A stretch of 64,000 nt of DNA, from assembly GCA_021018815.1 (NCBI GenBank), contig JAITYX010000028.1, positions 3,427,001 to 3,491,000 on the forward strand. The letters are read 5' to 3'. A model generated the notes under the pieces. It had not been told where the DNA came from and made no database searches. It worked only from the letters and a program-made list of their open reading frames with translations. Each line of letters opens with the position of its first letter. Position 1 is the stretch's first letter. This DNA is from Talinum fruticosum (lineage: Eukaryota; Streptophyta; Magnoliopsida; Caryophyllales; Talinaceae). This document shows positions 10,238 to 22,050 of this stretch, piece after piece. The position numbers and the translations under genes were made by a program.

Positions 10238-13200
10238 TTATGCATTAATCATGCCAAGCTCATTCCTAATAAAACAAAACCGATCCTCACTAAGTGACTT
10301 AGTAAAGATATCAGCTAATTGAAGATTGGTAGGAATGAATTCAAGTTCAATATCACCTTTCTCAGAATGGTCTCTATGGAAATGATACCTAACCTTAATA
10401 TGTTTTGTCTTTGAGTGCTTGAACTGGATTCTTGGTGATGCTGATTGCACTTTGATTGTCACACTTGATTGGAATTGATTTGAATGAAAATCCAAGATCT
10501 CTCAAGTGTTGCTTTATCCATAAAATCTTAGCAGAGCATGTCCCAGCCACAATATACTCAGCTTCGGTAGTTGATAGAGCTATTGAGTTTTACTTCTTTG
10601 AGTGCCAAGATCTCGGGGATTGACCTAGAAACTGGTAGGCTCTCGAGGTGCTCTTTCTATCAACTTTGTACCCCATCATAGTCAGCATCCGAATATCCAC
10701 CGAGAGTCGGTTCGAGTCTCCGGAGTACCATAGCCCTAAATTCCGAGTCCTTGCAAGATAGCTGAATATTCTCTTCACCACAATGAGATGTGATTCTTTT
10801 GGATTAGCTTGAAATCTTGCACATAGATAGACACTAAACATTATGTCCGGCCTCACTGGAAGTAAGATATAGCAATGATCCAATCATACCTCGGTAGAGT
10901 TTCGATCTACTGCTTTACCTTTCTCGTTTGAGTTCGGTTTTATGCTACTTCTCATGGGTGTTCTCTGCATGTTTCGTATCTTGAAGTTTGCACTTCTTCA
11001 GCAGCTCCTTGGTATACTTAGATTGATGGACATAGATGCAATCATTGTCTTACTTGATTTGTAGACCAAGAAAGAAATTGAGTTCTCCCATTATACTCAT
11101 TTGAAATTCATGTCTCATTAACTCAAAAAAATCTTGACATAGAATTTCATTAGTAGCTCCAAAAATTATGTCATCAACATATATCCGAGCAATCGGAAGT
11201 CTTTCCCCTTGGTTTTTTCGAATTGATATAGTTCCTCTTGCATGGCCTATACCCATTCAGGTTCATTTAGGGCCTCTAGTGCATTTTTGGGTTCTGTTAA
11301 TGAAATGAATGAAGTGAATGCACATAGATTTTGAAGAGAGGAACGAGTTCTTACCCCACTGTTGATGTCGGATATGATGTTCTCTAGTGGGTGACTAGAA
11401 GCATACTTCAAAGCTCTACCTGTTCTTTGGTTGACCAGATCCGTAGGTTGAATTGGTTGATCTTCGGTAGTTTGTTTTGAGTGAGCTTGTTCATCGATTA
11501 ACCTTCAACATTTTGAGCTGGCTCTCGAGTCGTCTCATTCCGAGTCCGAGTGACTTCATTCCGAGTGACATAAATTTGATTCTTGATGAGCTCTTTTTCA
11601 TCAAGATCATTATTTCTGCTGAGCTTCAGTGTCCGAGAATGTTGACTCACTTGGTTTTTCCTGTTCAATCTCATCAAACACAACGTGGATGCTTTCTTCC
11701 ACTTTGTCGGTTCTTTTATTGAAAATACGATATGCTTTGCTATGAGATGAATAACCAAGAAAAATACCTTCATCTAACCGAGCATCAAACTTGGTCAGGT
11801 GATCCTTACCATTGTTATGAACGAAACACTTACATCTAAAGGGTTTGAAGTATAAAATATTGGGTTTCTTCCCTTTGTAGAGCTCGTATGGGGTTTTCTT
11901 CAGAATGGATCCGATGAGGCATCCGTTCAACATGTAGTTTACTATGTTAACCGCCTCAACCCGAAATAGTAGGGTATATTATGTTCAATCATCATTGTCC
12001 TAGTTATTTCTTGAAGAGCTCGGTTCTTCCTCTTCACCACTCCATTTTGTGGAGGAGTTCTTGGTGCTCGAGAAGTTGTGAGAGATCCCGTTCTTGTCAC
12101 GTGAACTCTGCAAATTCCGAGTAGTCAAACTCTCTTCTATGGTCGGTTCGAATTCTCTCGAATATGAGTTTGAGACTCAACTTGGATTTTCCTGCAGAGC
12201 TTGCTTGAACTAACCTTTCTCACTTCTTCTAACGAATCAAGTAACACCCTTTAATGTGGTCCTTTTCGAGGAAGAATACTCTTGGGAACCTAGATTTGAA
12301 TAACTTTGGGTTTGTTCCGATTCCGAGTCTTTCATTTAGAGAAATAAGTTTGTGTCTCTTTCTTTTGAGAAGCTTTTCTTTTATAAACCGGTGGAGAAGG
12401 TTTTCTCCTGTAAGCTGGTCTTGGCTCGGTCCTCCTTTCATTCTTATGAATGGGACCATGCTCGAACTTCCCGAACTTCGCAGTTCGAAATTCTTTTTGA
12501 AAAGTTTTGAGTAGGAATTAGATTCCTCCTCTTTGTTCAAACCAAGACCTTCTTTTCGAAGGATACACATTGGGACCCTAAGAGCATATAAAGGTTTTTC
12601 TGAACTTGAGTAAATTTTAAAATAAGCTCTCGAGACTCGTTGACCTTTTCCTTTAGTTGCTCATTTTCTCTTCCGAGTAACTCGGACTTAGTCTCATTGG
12701 ATTGAGCATAGTCTTGAGTTCTCTTAGAGATAGTCTCGGTTTTCCAATTCATTTTTTAAAGAAATGCTCTTAGAGGTGATTAACTCAAGTTGTTCTTTAA
12801 AACGAGACGAGTCGAATTGGACTTTTCTTCCAAAGTAAAAATGTACTTAGCTAAATCAACTTTGGAAAACTTAAGAAAATAATCAATTACCTCTTGAGGA
12901 TTTGTTTCGTCACTGTATCGACTTATCCGAGTCTAACTCTGTTTTAACTTCGAGTCGAGAGTGCCATCGGACACTTTGAGTCATCCGAGTCCTCATCACT
13001 CCATGTGGCCATCATAGACTTTTTCTTCTTTCTTTCCCTCTTTCTCTTGGGGCGAGTCCTTGACTATGTGTTCCTTGCTTGGCACATTCAAAATAGCCGA
13101 GTTCTTAGTCAAAGATAACTTTGAAGGGGATGAGTGCTTACCTTTTCTATCCTTCTTGTCTTTTTTATAGAACTCTTCTCTTGGCTTCTTATCCCATCTC

Positions 13201-13996
13201 TTGTGCTTCATCATTCTCTTGAAGCCTCTAGCGATGAGTGCCATGGGATCCTCTTCGAGTCCGATGAACTCGGTTTTGCTTCTCTCGGTTTCCGAGGCTT
13301 TCAGCACAATGTTCTTTTTGGTGCTGACCTTTGCGTCCTCCTCTTCCGAGATGGATCTCATGGGTGAGTAGCTTCCCAATGAGTTCGTCCGGCTTGAGTT
13401 GGGACAGGTTCTAAGCCTCTTGAATGGCTGTCACCTTAGGACCCCATCTTCTCTTGGGTAGGCTTCGAGTATCTTTCTGCACATTTCCTCGGGAAATCTT
13501 TCTACCCAGAGATTTGAGATTGTTGGTAATCTCGGTGAAGCGGATGAACATCTAAGTGATGTTCTCTTCTAGCTCCATCCGGAACAGCTCGTACTTGTGA
13601 AGATAGTAACTTATCTTCGCCTGCATGACTTGGATGGTGCCTTCATAAGTGTTGACCGAGTGTCCCACACTTTTTTGGCCGTGTCGCAGGCTGACACTTA
13701 GTTGTATTCTTCCGAGCTGATGGCACACATCGGAATGTTCATCGCCTTGAAGTTCTTTCCGAACTTCTCTGCTTCCTCGATAGTGAACTCGCCCTTTGTC
13801 TTGGGCACGAGTCTTGTTTCCTCTGTCTTCATGGGAATGTAGTTGCCTACTTGTATGATGTTCCGGACATCTTCATCATGACCCAGCAGGAAACATTCCA
13901 TGAGCTTCTTCTAGTACATGAAGTTAGATCCTTTGAACTTTGGTGAGTCCTGCTAGAAGATCTTTCTTCATCGAACTCTCCATTGATCCGAGCCAT
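10238..13996 (-). pseudogene. gag-pol of element B with two internal deletions
   Basis: Minus-strand polyprotein from ATG 13996 to the stop after ELGMINA at 10238. Gag: MECFLLGHDEDV and AMNIPMCAISSEEYN near 13700-13900. The zinc-knuckle position (about 13055-13105) reads ILNVPSKEHIVKDS, so its cysteines are gone. Integrase C-terminus at 11610-11933 shows KKTPYELYKGKKPN and FLGYSSHSKAYRIFNK. RT core at 11050-11256 keeps RIYVDDIIFGATNE and ELNFFLG. RNase H runs 10238-10883. Compared with C, about 750 bp (pre-integrase zinc finger and first half of the integrase core) are missing at ~12210, and about 465 bp (RT N-terminal block) at ~11218. B keeps the YVDD box but cannot encode working RT or integrase. 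Confidence 0.85.
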
Positions 13997-14041
13997 TTGA
14001 TCTTTAGACCTACGGATGGTTAGATCCTTTCGGAAAGGCTA

Positions 14042-14054
14042 GGCTTTGATACCA
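14042..14054 (-). other. Primer-binding site of element B
   Basis: The minus strand reads TGGTATCAAAGCC two bases inside the 5' LTR. The plant copia site complementary to the 3' end of initiator tRNA-Met is TGGTATCAGAGCC, so 12 of 13 bases match. Confidence 0.8.
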
Positions 14055-14056
14055 AT

Positions 14057-15676
14057 TAAAGGTTTGCCCTTGGAGAGGCTAAGTCACCCTAGAGGGAGGT
14101 GAACAGGGTGATGAGGAAATTCGCTTGAGTAATTGAAGAAAGAATACTAGACAGGACTCCGAGGAGAGTGTGAGTAAAAATGAACTCGGAAAAGCACCGA
14201 CTTAGAATACGAGTAAATGAAGGGGTTAAAGTTTAAACTAAACTTTAAGTCCGTCCGAGTCTAGATTGGACTCGAAAAAGTATCAACTCGAAATTACGTG
14301 GAAACCCTCCCGGCGCAAAAACCACGGACGGTGCTAGTCCAAGCACCAAGTCAAATCCACTATTTTGAATCCACAAAATACGAGTAGAATGACTCAATCG
14401 GAATTGTTTCCTTAGACAATTCCTTACAAGATTTTCCTAGACTCGAAATGCCCTTATCCGATCTAGTACTTCCTAACTAAGGTAACCTTTATAGCTAGGG
14501 ACAATTGAGCTTAGTTAACCCTTACAACTCGGTTAAGGGATCTTACTCGGAAAGTAAGAATGAGTGTTTATAACTGAATACAATACCTTACAACTCGGAA
14601 AGATGTTAAATACAAAGTTGGAGTTGTAAGTAGAAGATTGAGTATGAATACAATGACCTTTGCTTAAGTACGTGTATTGACGAGTTGGTTCAGCCATCTT
14701 CAAGTCTTGAGAGTTGGCTTCTATTTATAGATAACCAAGTAGATTAGCCGTTGTGACCATCTTCGACCGGAAGTCCTTTGTGACCGTTACAATGGATTTT
14801 CTAAGTCACTCGAAAAACATCTGTTGAGATGTGAAAGTGGGGCAATGGCTCTTGACTCCTTTGGAAGTCCCAATCCACTGGTGGTGTCGACAAGTACGGT
14901 GGAAACCACCGTTGAGGTTAGCATTGCTGATTTCCAGTTTTGGAAAACAGACCACCCTAACACAATGTCTAGGCCTTGATCGGAGGTGGAAAAAGCCTTG
15001 TTTTCCGGTGATTTGACGTTTTGAAGCCGGTTACTTTTATAATTCAAAAATATGATAGCCGCGTTTGAATAACCTACAAAAGTAAATCAATTTGATTCTC
15101 AAAGTATAAAAATATTTTGGTACATGATTAGAAATAGATAATAATTTTAATTAGGATAATTAAGTGTACAATTAACTGAGTCAAAAAGAAATGGAATTTT
15201 CTAAGTCTAATATCCATGATACTCAAATTCCATCTTAGTCGATCTAGAAGCGAATTAAGTCGGATAAAGAATATCATAGTGGAAAGACTTGATATAGACT
15301 GCTAATGTTCAAACCAAGCATGCTCACTTAGAAAGATGAATTAACACGATAATTCAATCAAACTTAGATCATGAAGTCGGACCTGAGTTTATGCACGATA
15401 GAACAAGTGTTTGAACATGCAATATATCCGAGTGTTGTCCGAGTGACTCAGAACTATGTGTGAAATGATAAACAAGAATATGCTTTACGAGTCAGTCGAA
15501 TCAAAAGAGAACATATGCAATAGTTTACGTAATGATCCAAAAAGATGTTATATCGGTTAGAAAAGTTTATAAGTCTCATAGAATGACTTGTAATCAAAAC
15601 CTTATAAGAGATGAAGTCTTATACCTGATTCCTTGATGGAACTCAGAATGATGTATTTGTAAAGTCCGAGTCTTCA
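14057..15676 (-). mobile_element. 5' LTR of element B
   Basis: Pairs with the LTR at 5771-7396. The inner end has decayed (TAAAGG where TGAAGG is expected). Outer end GAGTCTTCA at 15668-15676. TATAAATA on the minus strand is at 14722-14729, so U3 occupies roughly 14730-15676 and R/U5 14057-14700. The bases after the LTR (ATCTCCCC, 15677-15684) are the same as those after a 3' LTR, which is unexpected here. Confidence 0.8.
14722..14910 (-). promoter_or_regulatory. LTR core promoter with AACGG cores (element B)
   Basis: The minus-strand TATAAATA at 14722-14729 is preceded in transcription direction by repeated CCGTT/AACGG cores (near 14748, 14782 and 14905; the 3' LTR has a further GCAACGGCT near 6553). 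All family LTRs share the arrangement. AACGG is the core bound by plant Myb proteins; regulation is inferred. Confidence 0.5.
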
Positions 15677-16401
15677 ATCTCCCCATCATAGAAAATAAGA
15701 GATTACAGATTACGTGTTGTAAGTTAAAGATTGAGTAAGAATGCACTATGTAAGTGTTAAGCAATGTCTTCAACAATCTTCAAGTCTTGTGAAGTGGCTT
15801 TTATTTATAAGCACCATGGCAGAATGATCGTTGAAACTCGTTCCGCACTCGATGAGTTTCATTAGCCGTTAAAAGGCTAGTCCGAGTCACTCGAAAAAGA
15901 TCCGTTCAAATGTGAACCTTGTGTAATAATCCTTGGCTCAAAATATGGTCCAATAATCTGGCGGTGATTGAAATTTGGGGTGGAAACAACCGTTAGACTC
16001 AATTCTGCAGTTTTTAGTTTTGGAAACAAACAACCACGACACGATGTATCGAGCCATGTCCAGAAATGATTAATTTATGTCTACTAGTGTTTAACGGCCG
16101 AAACCGGTTGTTTTTGTGATTCAAAACTAGATTAGGCTTATTTAAACAACCTACAAAAGCAAATCAAAGTGGTACTCAAAGTATAAAAATACTTTGGTCC
16201 AAGATTAGGCACGAGATAATAATTAAATCATAGTAATTAAGCACTTAATTATCTTCATCTTAAAAGAGTGGAATTTTTCGAGTCTAATATCCATTAGGTT
16301 CAGATTCTATCTTGAGCCAATCTTTAAAATGATCAAATTAGAAAGAATAAGATATCTAGATGCATAAACTTGATTAAGTAAATAATTCTCCATAAATAAA
16401 T
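15677..16401 (-). mobile_element. Solo LTR F, segment 2 of 3
   Basis: Continues the LTR begun at 5333-5770. Its TATA box (TATAAATA on the minus strand) is at 15802-15809. The first ~10 bases (ATCTCCCCAT) do not fit the F alignment; from CATAGAAAATAAG onward it follows the A-type LTR. It stops at 16401 with TAAAT, where element C was inserted. Confidence 0.75.
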
Positions 16402-17885
16402 TGAAGGTTTGCTCGTGGAGAGTCTTAGTCACCCTAGGGGGTGAATAGGGTGATGAGGAAATTTTGACAAACTTGGGAGATTTAAGCTTTGAAAAGAATA
16501 ATCAAGACTATCCGAGTCTAGATTGGACTCAAAAAAATGTAAACTCGGATATATATGGAAACCCTCCTGGGGCGGAAAACCACGGACGAGTACTAGTCCA
16601 AGAACCATGTCAAATCCACTATTTTGAATCCACAAAATACAGCGGATCGACTCAACGAAAATTGCTCCCTTAAACAATTCCTTACAGAGTTTTCCTAGAC
16701 TCATAAATTCCCTTATCTCGATCTAGTACTTCCTAACCGAGGTAACCTTTACAACTGGGGACAACCGAGCTGAGTTAACCCTTACAGCTTAGTCAAGGGA
16801 CCTTACTCGGAAAGTAAGAAAGAGTATGTAATTGATTACAAGACTTTACAACTCGTAAAGTAAGAATTACAAGATGGGAGTTGTAAGTAGAAGATTGAGT
16901 ATGAATACAATGACTTTTTCTTAAGTAAAGTGTATCGACAATAATTCCAGGAATCTTGAAGTCTTGAGAGTTGGCTTCTATTTATAGATGACCAAGTAGA
17001 TTAGTCATCGTGACTAGTTTTTGAACGAAGTCCTTTGTAAGCTGTTGTAACGATTCTTCCGAGTCGCTCGGAAAAGATCTGTTGAGATGTGAACGTTGTG
17101 CAATTGGTCTTGACTCCTAAAGGTGCTCCAATCAGCTGATGGTGTCTGAAAAGTAAGGTGGAAACCACCATTGAGCTTAGCGTTAAAGTTTTCCAATTTT
17201 GGAAATAGACAACCATGACACAACGTTTGGGCCTTATTTAGAAGTAGAAAAGCCTTGTCTGCTGGTGATTGACAACTTGAAACCAGGTTACTTTTGTAAT
17301 TAAAAAATGAGATAACCTCGTTTGGATAACCTACAAAGGTAAACCACTTTGGTACTCAAAGTACAAAATATTTTGGTCCAAGATTAGGCATAGATAATAA
17401 TTTAATTAAGACAATTAAGTTCATAATTATCTTAGGCCTAGAAGAGTGGAATTTTACGAGTCTAATATTCATTATACTCAAATTCCTTCGAGTCAATCTT
17501 AAGAAAGATGAAGTTATAAGAGTGAAAATATCGAGTATGCGTACTTGATCTGGACAAATAATTCTAAAACAAATATGCTGACTTAAAAAGTTGATTTAAC
17601 GCAGTAATTCACTCTTCTTCGAATATGCGATCGAACTCGGATAAGAAGTGTTAGAGAGAATATTTGAACATGCGATAAATTTGAGTGATGTCCGAGTGAC
17701 TCGAAACTTAAATGTGAGAAGATAGACAAGAATGTGGTTTCGAGTCAAACAAAATCGAATTAAAACATATGCAGTAGTTTTTATAACACTCGGAATGACT
17801 TGTAATCAAAACTTAGGAGGGATGAGGTTTGTACTCGAGTCTTTGGTAGTACTCGGAATGATCTAGTTTCGAGTCCGAGTCTTCA
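16402..17885 (-). mobile_element. 3' LTR of element C
   Basis: From TGAAGGTTTGCTC to GAGTCTTCA, 1484 bp, with a polypurine tract after it. The minus-strand TATA box is at 16979-16986. Pairs with 31109-32599. Confidence 0.87.
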
Positions 17886-17899
17886 ATCTCCCCTTTTTG
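17886..17899 (-). other. Polypurine tract of element C
   Basis: The minus strand reads CAAAAAGGGGAGAT next to the LTR start TGAAGACTCGG. Confidence 0.8.
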
Positions 17900-18550
17900 A
17901 TGAAAGGCATTCCACACTTAGATGAAAACTTTATTAGTGAAATAATCATGAGTTTTCATTCTCACTTAGTAGAATATCTCGAGTAGAGTAAAGTGTTTTG
18001 AACTTAGAATATTTCTATAGATAACTCATATGGTGAAAAGTTTTGAGTAATGATATCGAGTAAGATAGAGGAACGCGCTGATATATCGAGCAAAACTTAA
18101 ATAAGAAATTCAAACTCGGAATTCGAGTATGCTCGAAACTAAGAACTTCATTTATATATATATATGTATATATATATAAACAAAACACAAAAAGTACATG
18201 AAATAGGGTGAGAAAGACTCCCCTAAACAAGACAACAAATTTTCTAGTATTCTCCCCTTCCCTTTCAGCAAAAACAAAAAAATAGGGTAGAATGTATCAA
18301 GCTAATACAATTTGATGTCCGGACAAAGAAAAAACAAAACAAAAAGAAATTAAGATGGTGGATTTAGGGCGATCCGAGTTGAGGCGGATGAGCGTGCAGT
18401 GCGCCTGCGCTGGTATGCTTGTGAAGATGTGGAGGATCCGGGCGGCAGCAGCACTCGTATTTCGGGAATGGCTCGGCTTTGAGTGGTCGACCCAAAACGA
18501 GGTTGTCCAGAGGCTCATCCTCTTGAAACTTCACGGAGGGGGTGCTTCCT
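17900..18550 (-). other. 3' untranslated region of element C
   Basis: A/T-rich, with an imperfect (TA)n run near 18152-18180 and the family's conserved CTCCCC block near 18250. The part from about 18310 aligns with the GC-richer tail after the B ORF3 stop. Confidence 0.55.
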
Positions 18551-18955
18551 CCGGCTTGACTTCGCGGACTGTCCAATATCCGCATGGTCTTCGACTCACT
18601 TAGACTCGCTGTCCGAGTTTATCGGCTCTGGTTGAGGAACGGGAGCACCTTGTCCTTCGGCTTCTTCCTTATCTTCTCCTTTTTCCTCTTTCTCTTCTTC
18701 CTTCTCCTCAAAAGAGTCGCTTCAGCCGCAACCTCCTCTTCTTGTTCAATTGCCTCTCAAAAGGAGACTTGCCGGGGCTCGAGGACTCTTCAAATGTGTC
18801 TAAGTTGTCCAGGTCTTGAGCGGCTTTGGTGCACCTTTCTCCGAGGAGCTCAGGCATCTCCTATTGCTTCTTAACCGAGAGACTTCATTTTGAGGAGCAC
18901 ATCTTGTTACTCTCGAATCTAAGATTGTGCCATCTTTCACTACAGACAAAACAGT

Positions 18956-19305
18956 GAATTAGCGTTGGACAAAATCGGACGCCAAATCGGGAAAATCCGA
19001 CGCTAATCATCTTTAGCGTCGGATTAGAGTCGGATAAAAATCGACGCAAAAGACCTCGATGCTAAAAAATTAGCGTCCGATACATCGTCCGACGCTAATT
19101 AGCGTCGGATACAGATCCGACGCTAAGTAGCGTCAGATTTTCCGATTGACGCTAATAGCGTCGGATGGTGGCGATTTAGCGTCGGATTTCCACGGGTTTT
19201 TTCCTCCTCATTCTTCATTTTAGTGTCGGATTTGTGTGTTTAGCGTCGGATATTTGGACTCGATAGCGTCGGATTAGTGTAGGACGCTAAAATCCGATGC
19301 TAAAT
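18956..19305. repeat. Left subterminal repeats of the CACTA element
   Basis: About a dozen direct and inverted copies of a core near TTAGCGTCGGAT / ATCCGACGCTAA, spaced irregularly. In CACTA elements such motifs bind the element's DNA-binding protein (TnpA type). Confidence 0.8.
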
Positions 19306-20655
19306 TTTTGCTTATTTTGCCGGAGTTTCTTTTACATTACATATATTTCCTCCTAATTATTTATTCGGTCTACATATTCCACCAGTGAAATTGAATACAT
19401 GATAGAAAAAATAAATAATTAGCGTACATCATGATAATAAGTTGTTCTTGGGTTGATTCAAGTTGTTCTTGAGAAGAGAAAGGAATGGCTAAAATTGACA
19501 GAGCACTTGTTAAAATTCGATCTACATATTCCACTAGCGAATCATGATCGACCAAGGAAGGAATCATACCAGAGCTTTATTTCTGTCATTTTCTTTGGGA
19601 GATGCAAAATTTTAATTATCTCAAGCTCTCGAGTGGAGCCATAACCTCATAGTTCAAACAAAGGCGAAGAAATCAATACATCAAAACACAAAAACGCTTT
19701 TGATACATTGGTCATTCAGGAAAAATAGGTAGTAAGCAAACTTAATCAGCTTCATTCTTCCGAAAATTGTGTTCGTTTACTTGAACCGAGTCACAACAAG
19801 CATGTATGGCATCCACAAGATGTGGGACGAGTTCTAGAGCTTAGACCAGCCATGCTTATCCTTATGTATGAATTCGAAGCAATTTGATCACGATTACGAG
19901 CTTTCATCAATTACAAAACTCATTGAACACTCGCATACATAATGGATAGCAACCAAGATCACAGACATATGGGGAATATAGAGCGTGGGCACATGAATGT
20001 GGAAAATCAAAGAACTTTTGAGATTATTAAGGGATTTTAGCTATTGCTTGTACAGACTTCCTAAAATATGTGAATCGAAATTTGGGACATGATGAAAGGA
20101 TCCCTATGCATAGACATTTGGGGAAATATTCGGACCATTTGGGTTAGAAGTGAGAAAACAAAACATAATAAGCTCGAAGTATTCGGACTATTTGGTAGGG
20201 GGCTGATATTAATGAAAAGTACACCCAAAATTTTGCGTTCAAATTCGAAACAAATATTTTCAACTTGACTCGACAAGTTTTTATTTTCCGGAAAACATTA
20301 TTAGCGAGCATTGGCTTTTCAATTTCCCTTCCTGAATGCTTGAAGGAACTTCTCCAAAGCCTTACAGGAGCAATATCAAGTTGAAAATAAACACCACCGA
20401 GATTGTTGGTTATAATTATGATCTAAGAGAAAGAATCAATACTGGAAGTGTTTCCCTCTGTCTTTCCCCATTTTCTACTACGCTGTCTTTTCTCTATCAT
20501 CCTTAGTAGTGGATGCCAATCTTGGAAACAAATTGTCAAAACTAAAAACTACTCAAATTAGATTATGTGCTTTGGAGAGAAATGAACAGAGACTCTAAAC
20601 ATGGAATTTAGAGTATTCATATTAGAATCTTCCCTGGACAAAAATTCCATGCAAC

Positions 20656-20735
20656 AAATGATATCTTGTTTCAATGTCACTCGGGATGATGTTTACTGTC
20701 TATGCAATACGAGATATTGAAACAAGATATCATTT
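20656..20735. repeat. Perfect 20-bp inverted repeat with 40-base loop
   Basis: AAATGATATCTTGTTTCAAT at 20656-20675 is the exact reverse complement of 20716-20735. It would fold into an 80-base hairpin with an uninterrupted 20-bp stem. It lies inside the CACTA element and has no equivalent in A or B. Confidence 0.85.
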
Positions 20736-21834
20736 CTATTTTTTAGGTCTGAATGTAGTTGGTAATTATACAATACGCAAGACATAAGAATTCGGATGTA
20801 GGAATAATTCCTGAGCTTGATTAACTTCAAGGATGAAAGGCTAAACCGGTGAAGAGGACATTGATTTCTCTAGTGAAGGCTTCAAGCAATTATTTTGAAT
20901 ACCTAGCATAGTATGCAAACAGGAGAGTGATTGATATTTGATAGGTTCATCCTTCTCTCTCGATCCTCTAAATTATGAATAGAATTAACCCTTTTTTTTA
21001 TCTCTTTTAAAATTTCATTAGAAACAAAGCAAAGAAAGGCAAACCTAGAACATGCCTTCTAAGCCGAGTATATTCAGTTGTATCTTAAAAAACAAAACAA
21101 ACCAATGCTTCATCTTTGTTATATTTCTTTGTGGCATTTCATCAAACATCCGGCATGCATTATGGAAAATTGTCGATTTGGAGACTACCTTCAATCACTA
21201 AACAAGTTAATTTCTCAATGTCAAGCACACGAAGTGCAAAATACGGGAGACTTTTCCCAACCACATGATCTCTACCCGGAATTTCCACCGCGGTAATAAA
21301 AATCAAAACAACAGACAACACTAAACTAGTCCATACACGAAAGAACATAAATTATGGAGAATGGAGAACCAAATATCAAATTTCAGTAAACAAAAACATA
21401 CCCGAAAATTGAAATTGCTTCCAAATGTTATGCTCAAGAGGTCGGGAATGTGGAGCACGGGGCACCACGAACGAGAATTTGCGGCGCAGAAACGCCGGCA
21501 GAGAGTGGCGGATCGGGAGGAGGTCGGGGAACGCCGGCAGCAAAATTTCGAGGCAACGACGACTAGGCAAGAGACTTTGAGAGAGAGAGTGATGGAGCAA
21601 GACTTAGAGAGAGAGATGAGCAAAGACGCCGGTGACCGAAGAAACTAGTGCCGGATGGGAGCGAAGACGCCGGTGTCGGAGAGGAGCCAAGACGTCGTCG
21701 CCGGAGAGGAGTGCAGTGGCTTGGCGTTTAGGGGAGCGATAGAAGGGGAGAGTTGGGGATTGAGAATTGGAGTCCCGTGACGTGAAGGGGGAAATCGTCG
21801 TAAGTTGTTGGAATTAGTCAACTTTAGCATCGGA

Positions 21835-22050
21835 CCTAACAATCGGACGCCAATTAGAGTCGGAATTGTAATCGACTCTAAATTCGGACGCCAATTAGCG
21901 TCGGACTTTAATCCAACTCTAAAATCGGAGGCTAATAGAGTTCGTTTTAATTTTCGACTCAAATAGTGTCTCTTGTAAGTTCCGACGCTAATTTCGTCAA
22001 TATTAGAGTCGAATTTTGTTATGGTCTCTAAATTCGACGTTAATCATAAG
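21835..22050. repeat. Right subterminal repeats of the CACTA element
   Basis: Degenerate copies of the same TTAGCGTCGGA / TCCGACGCTAA core in both orientations, for example near 21895 and 21982. Confidence 0.75.

Larger units (their letters stand above)
5771..15676 (-). mobile_element. SIRE-like copia element B, two LTRs, ~9.9 kb
   Basis: Order on the minus strand: 5' LTR (14057-15676), primer-binding site, gag-pol (10238-13996), ORF3 promoter, ORF3 (8165-9577), polypurine tract, 3' LTR (5771-7396). The LTRs are near-identical over long stretches. B lies inside solo LTR F. Two internal deletions relative to C remove part of integrase and the start of RT, so it is non-autonomous. The right junction is not clean: the bases after the 5' LTR look like a polypurine-tract remnant, and no matching 5-base duplication is visible. 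Confidence 0.85.

Noticed and set aside
18150..18180. (TA)n run as a possible origin or regulatory site
   Set aside because: A short microsatellite in a 3' UTR; nothing else supports a function.
19370..20276. Small ORFs in the CACTA interior as a transposase
   Set aside because: Too short (60-71 codons) and lacking a recognisable transposase motif.
21321..21648. Three overlapping ORFs of 74-100 codons near the right end of the CACTA element
   Set aside because: Overlap on both strands and give no recognisable protein; kept only as a possible captured or first exon.
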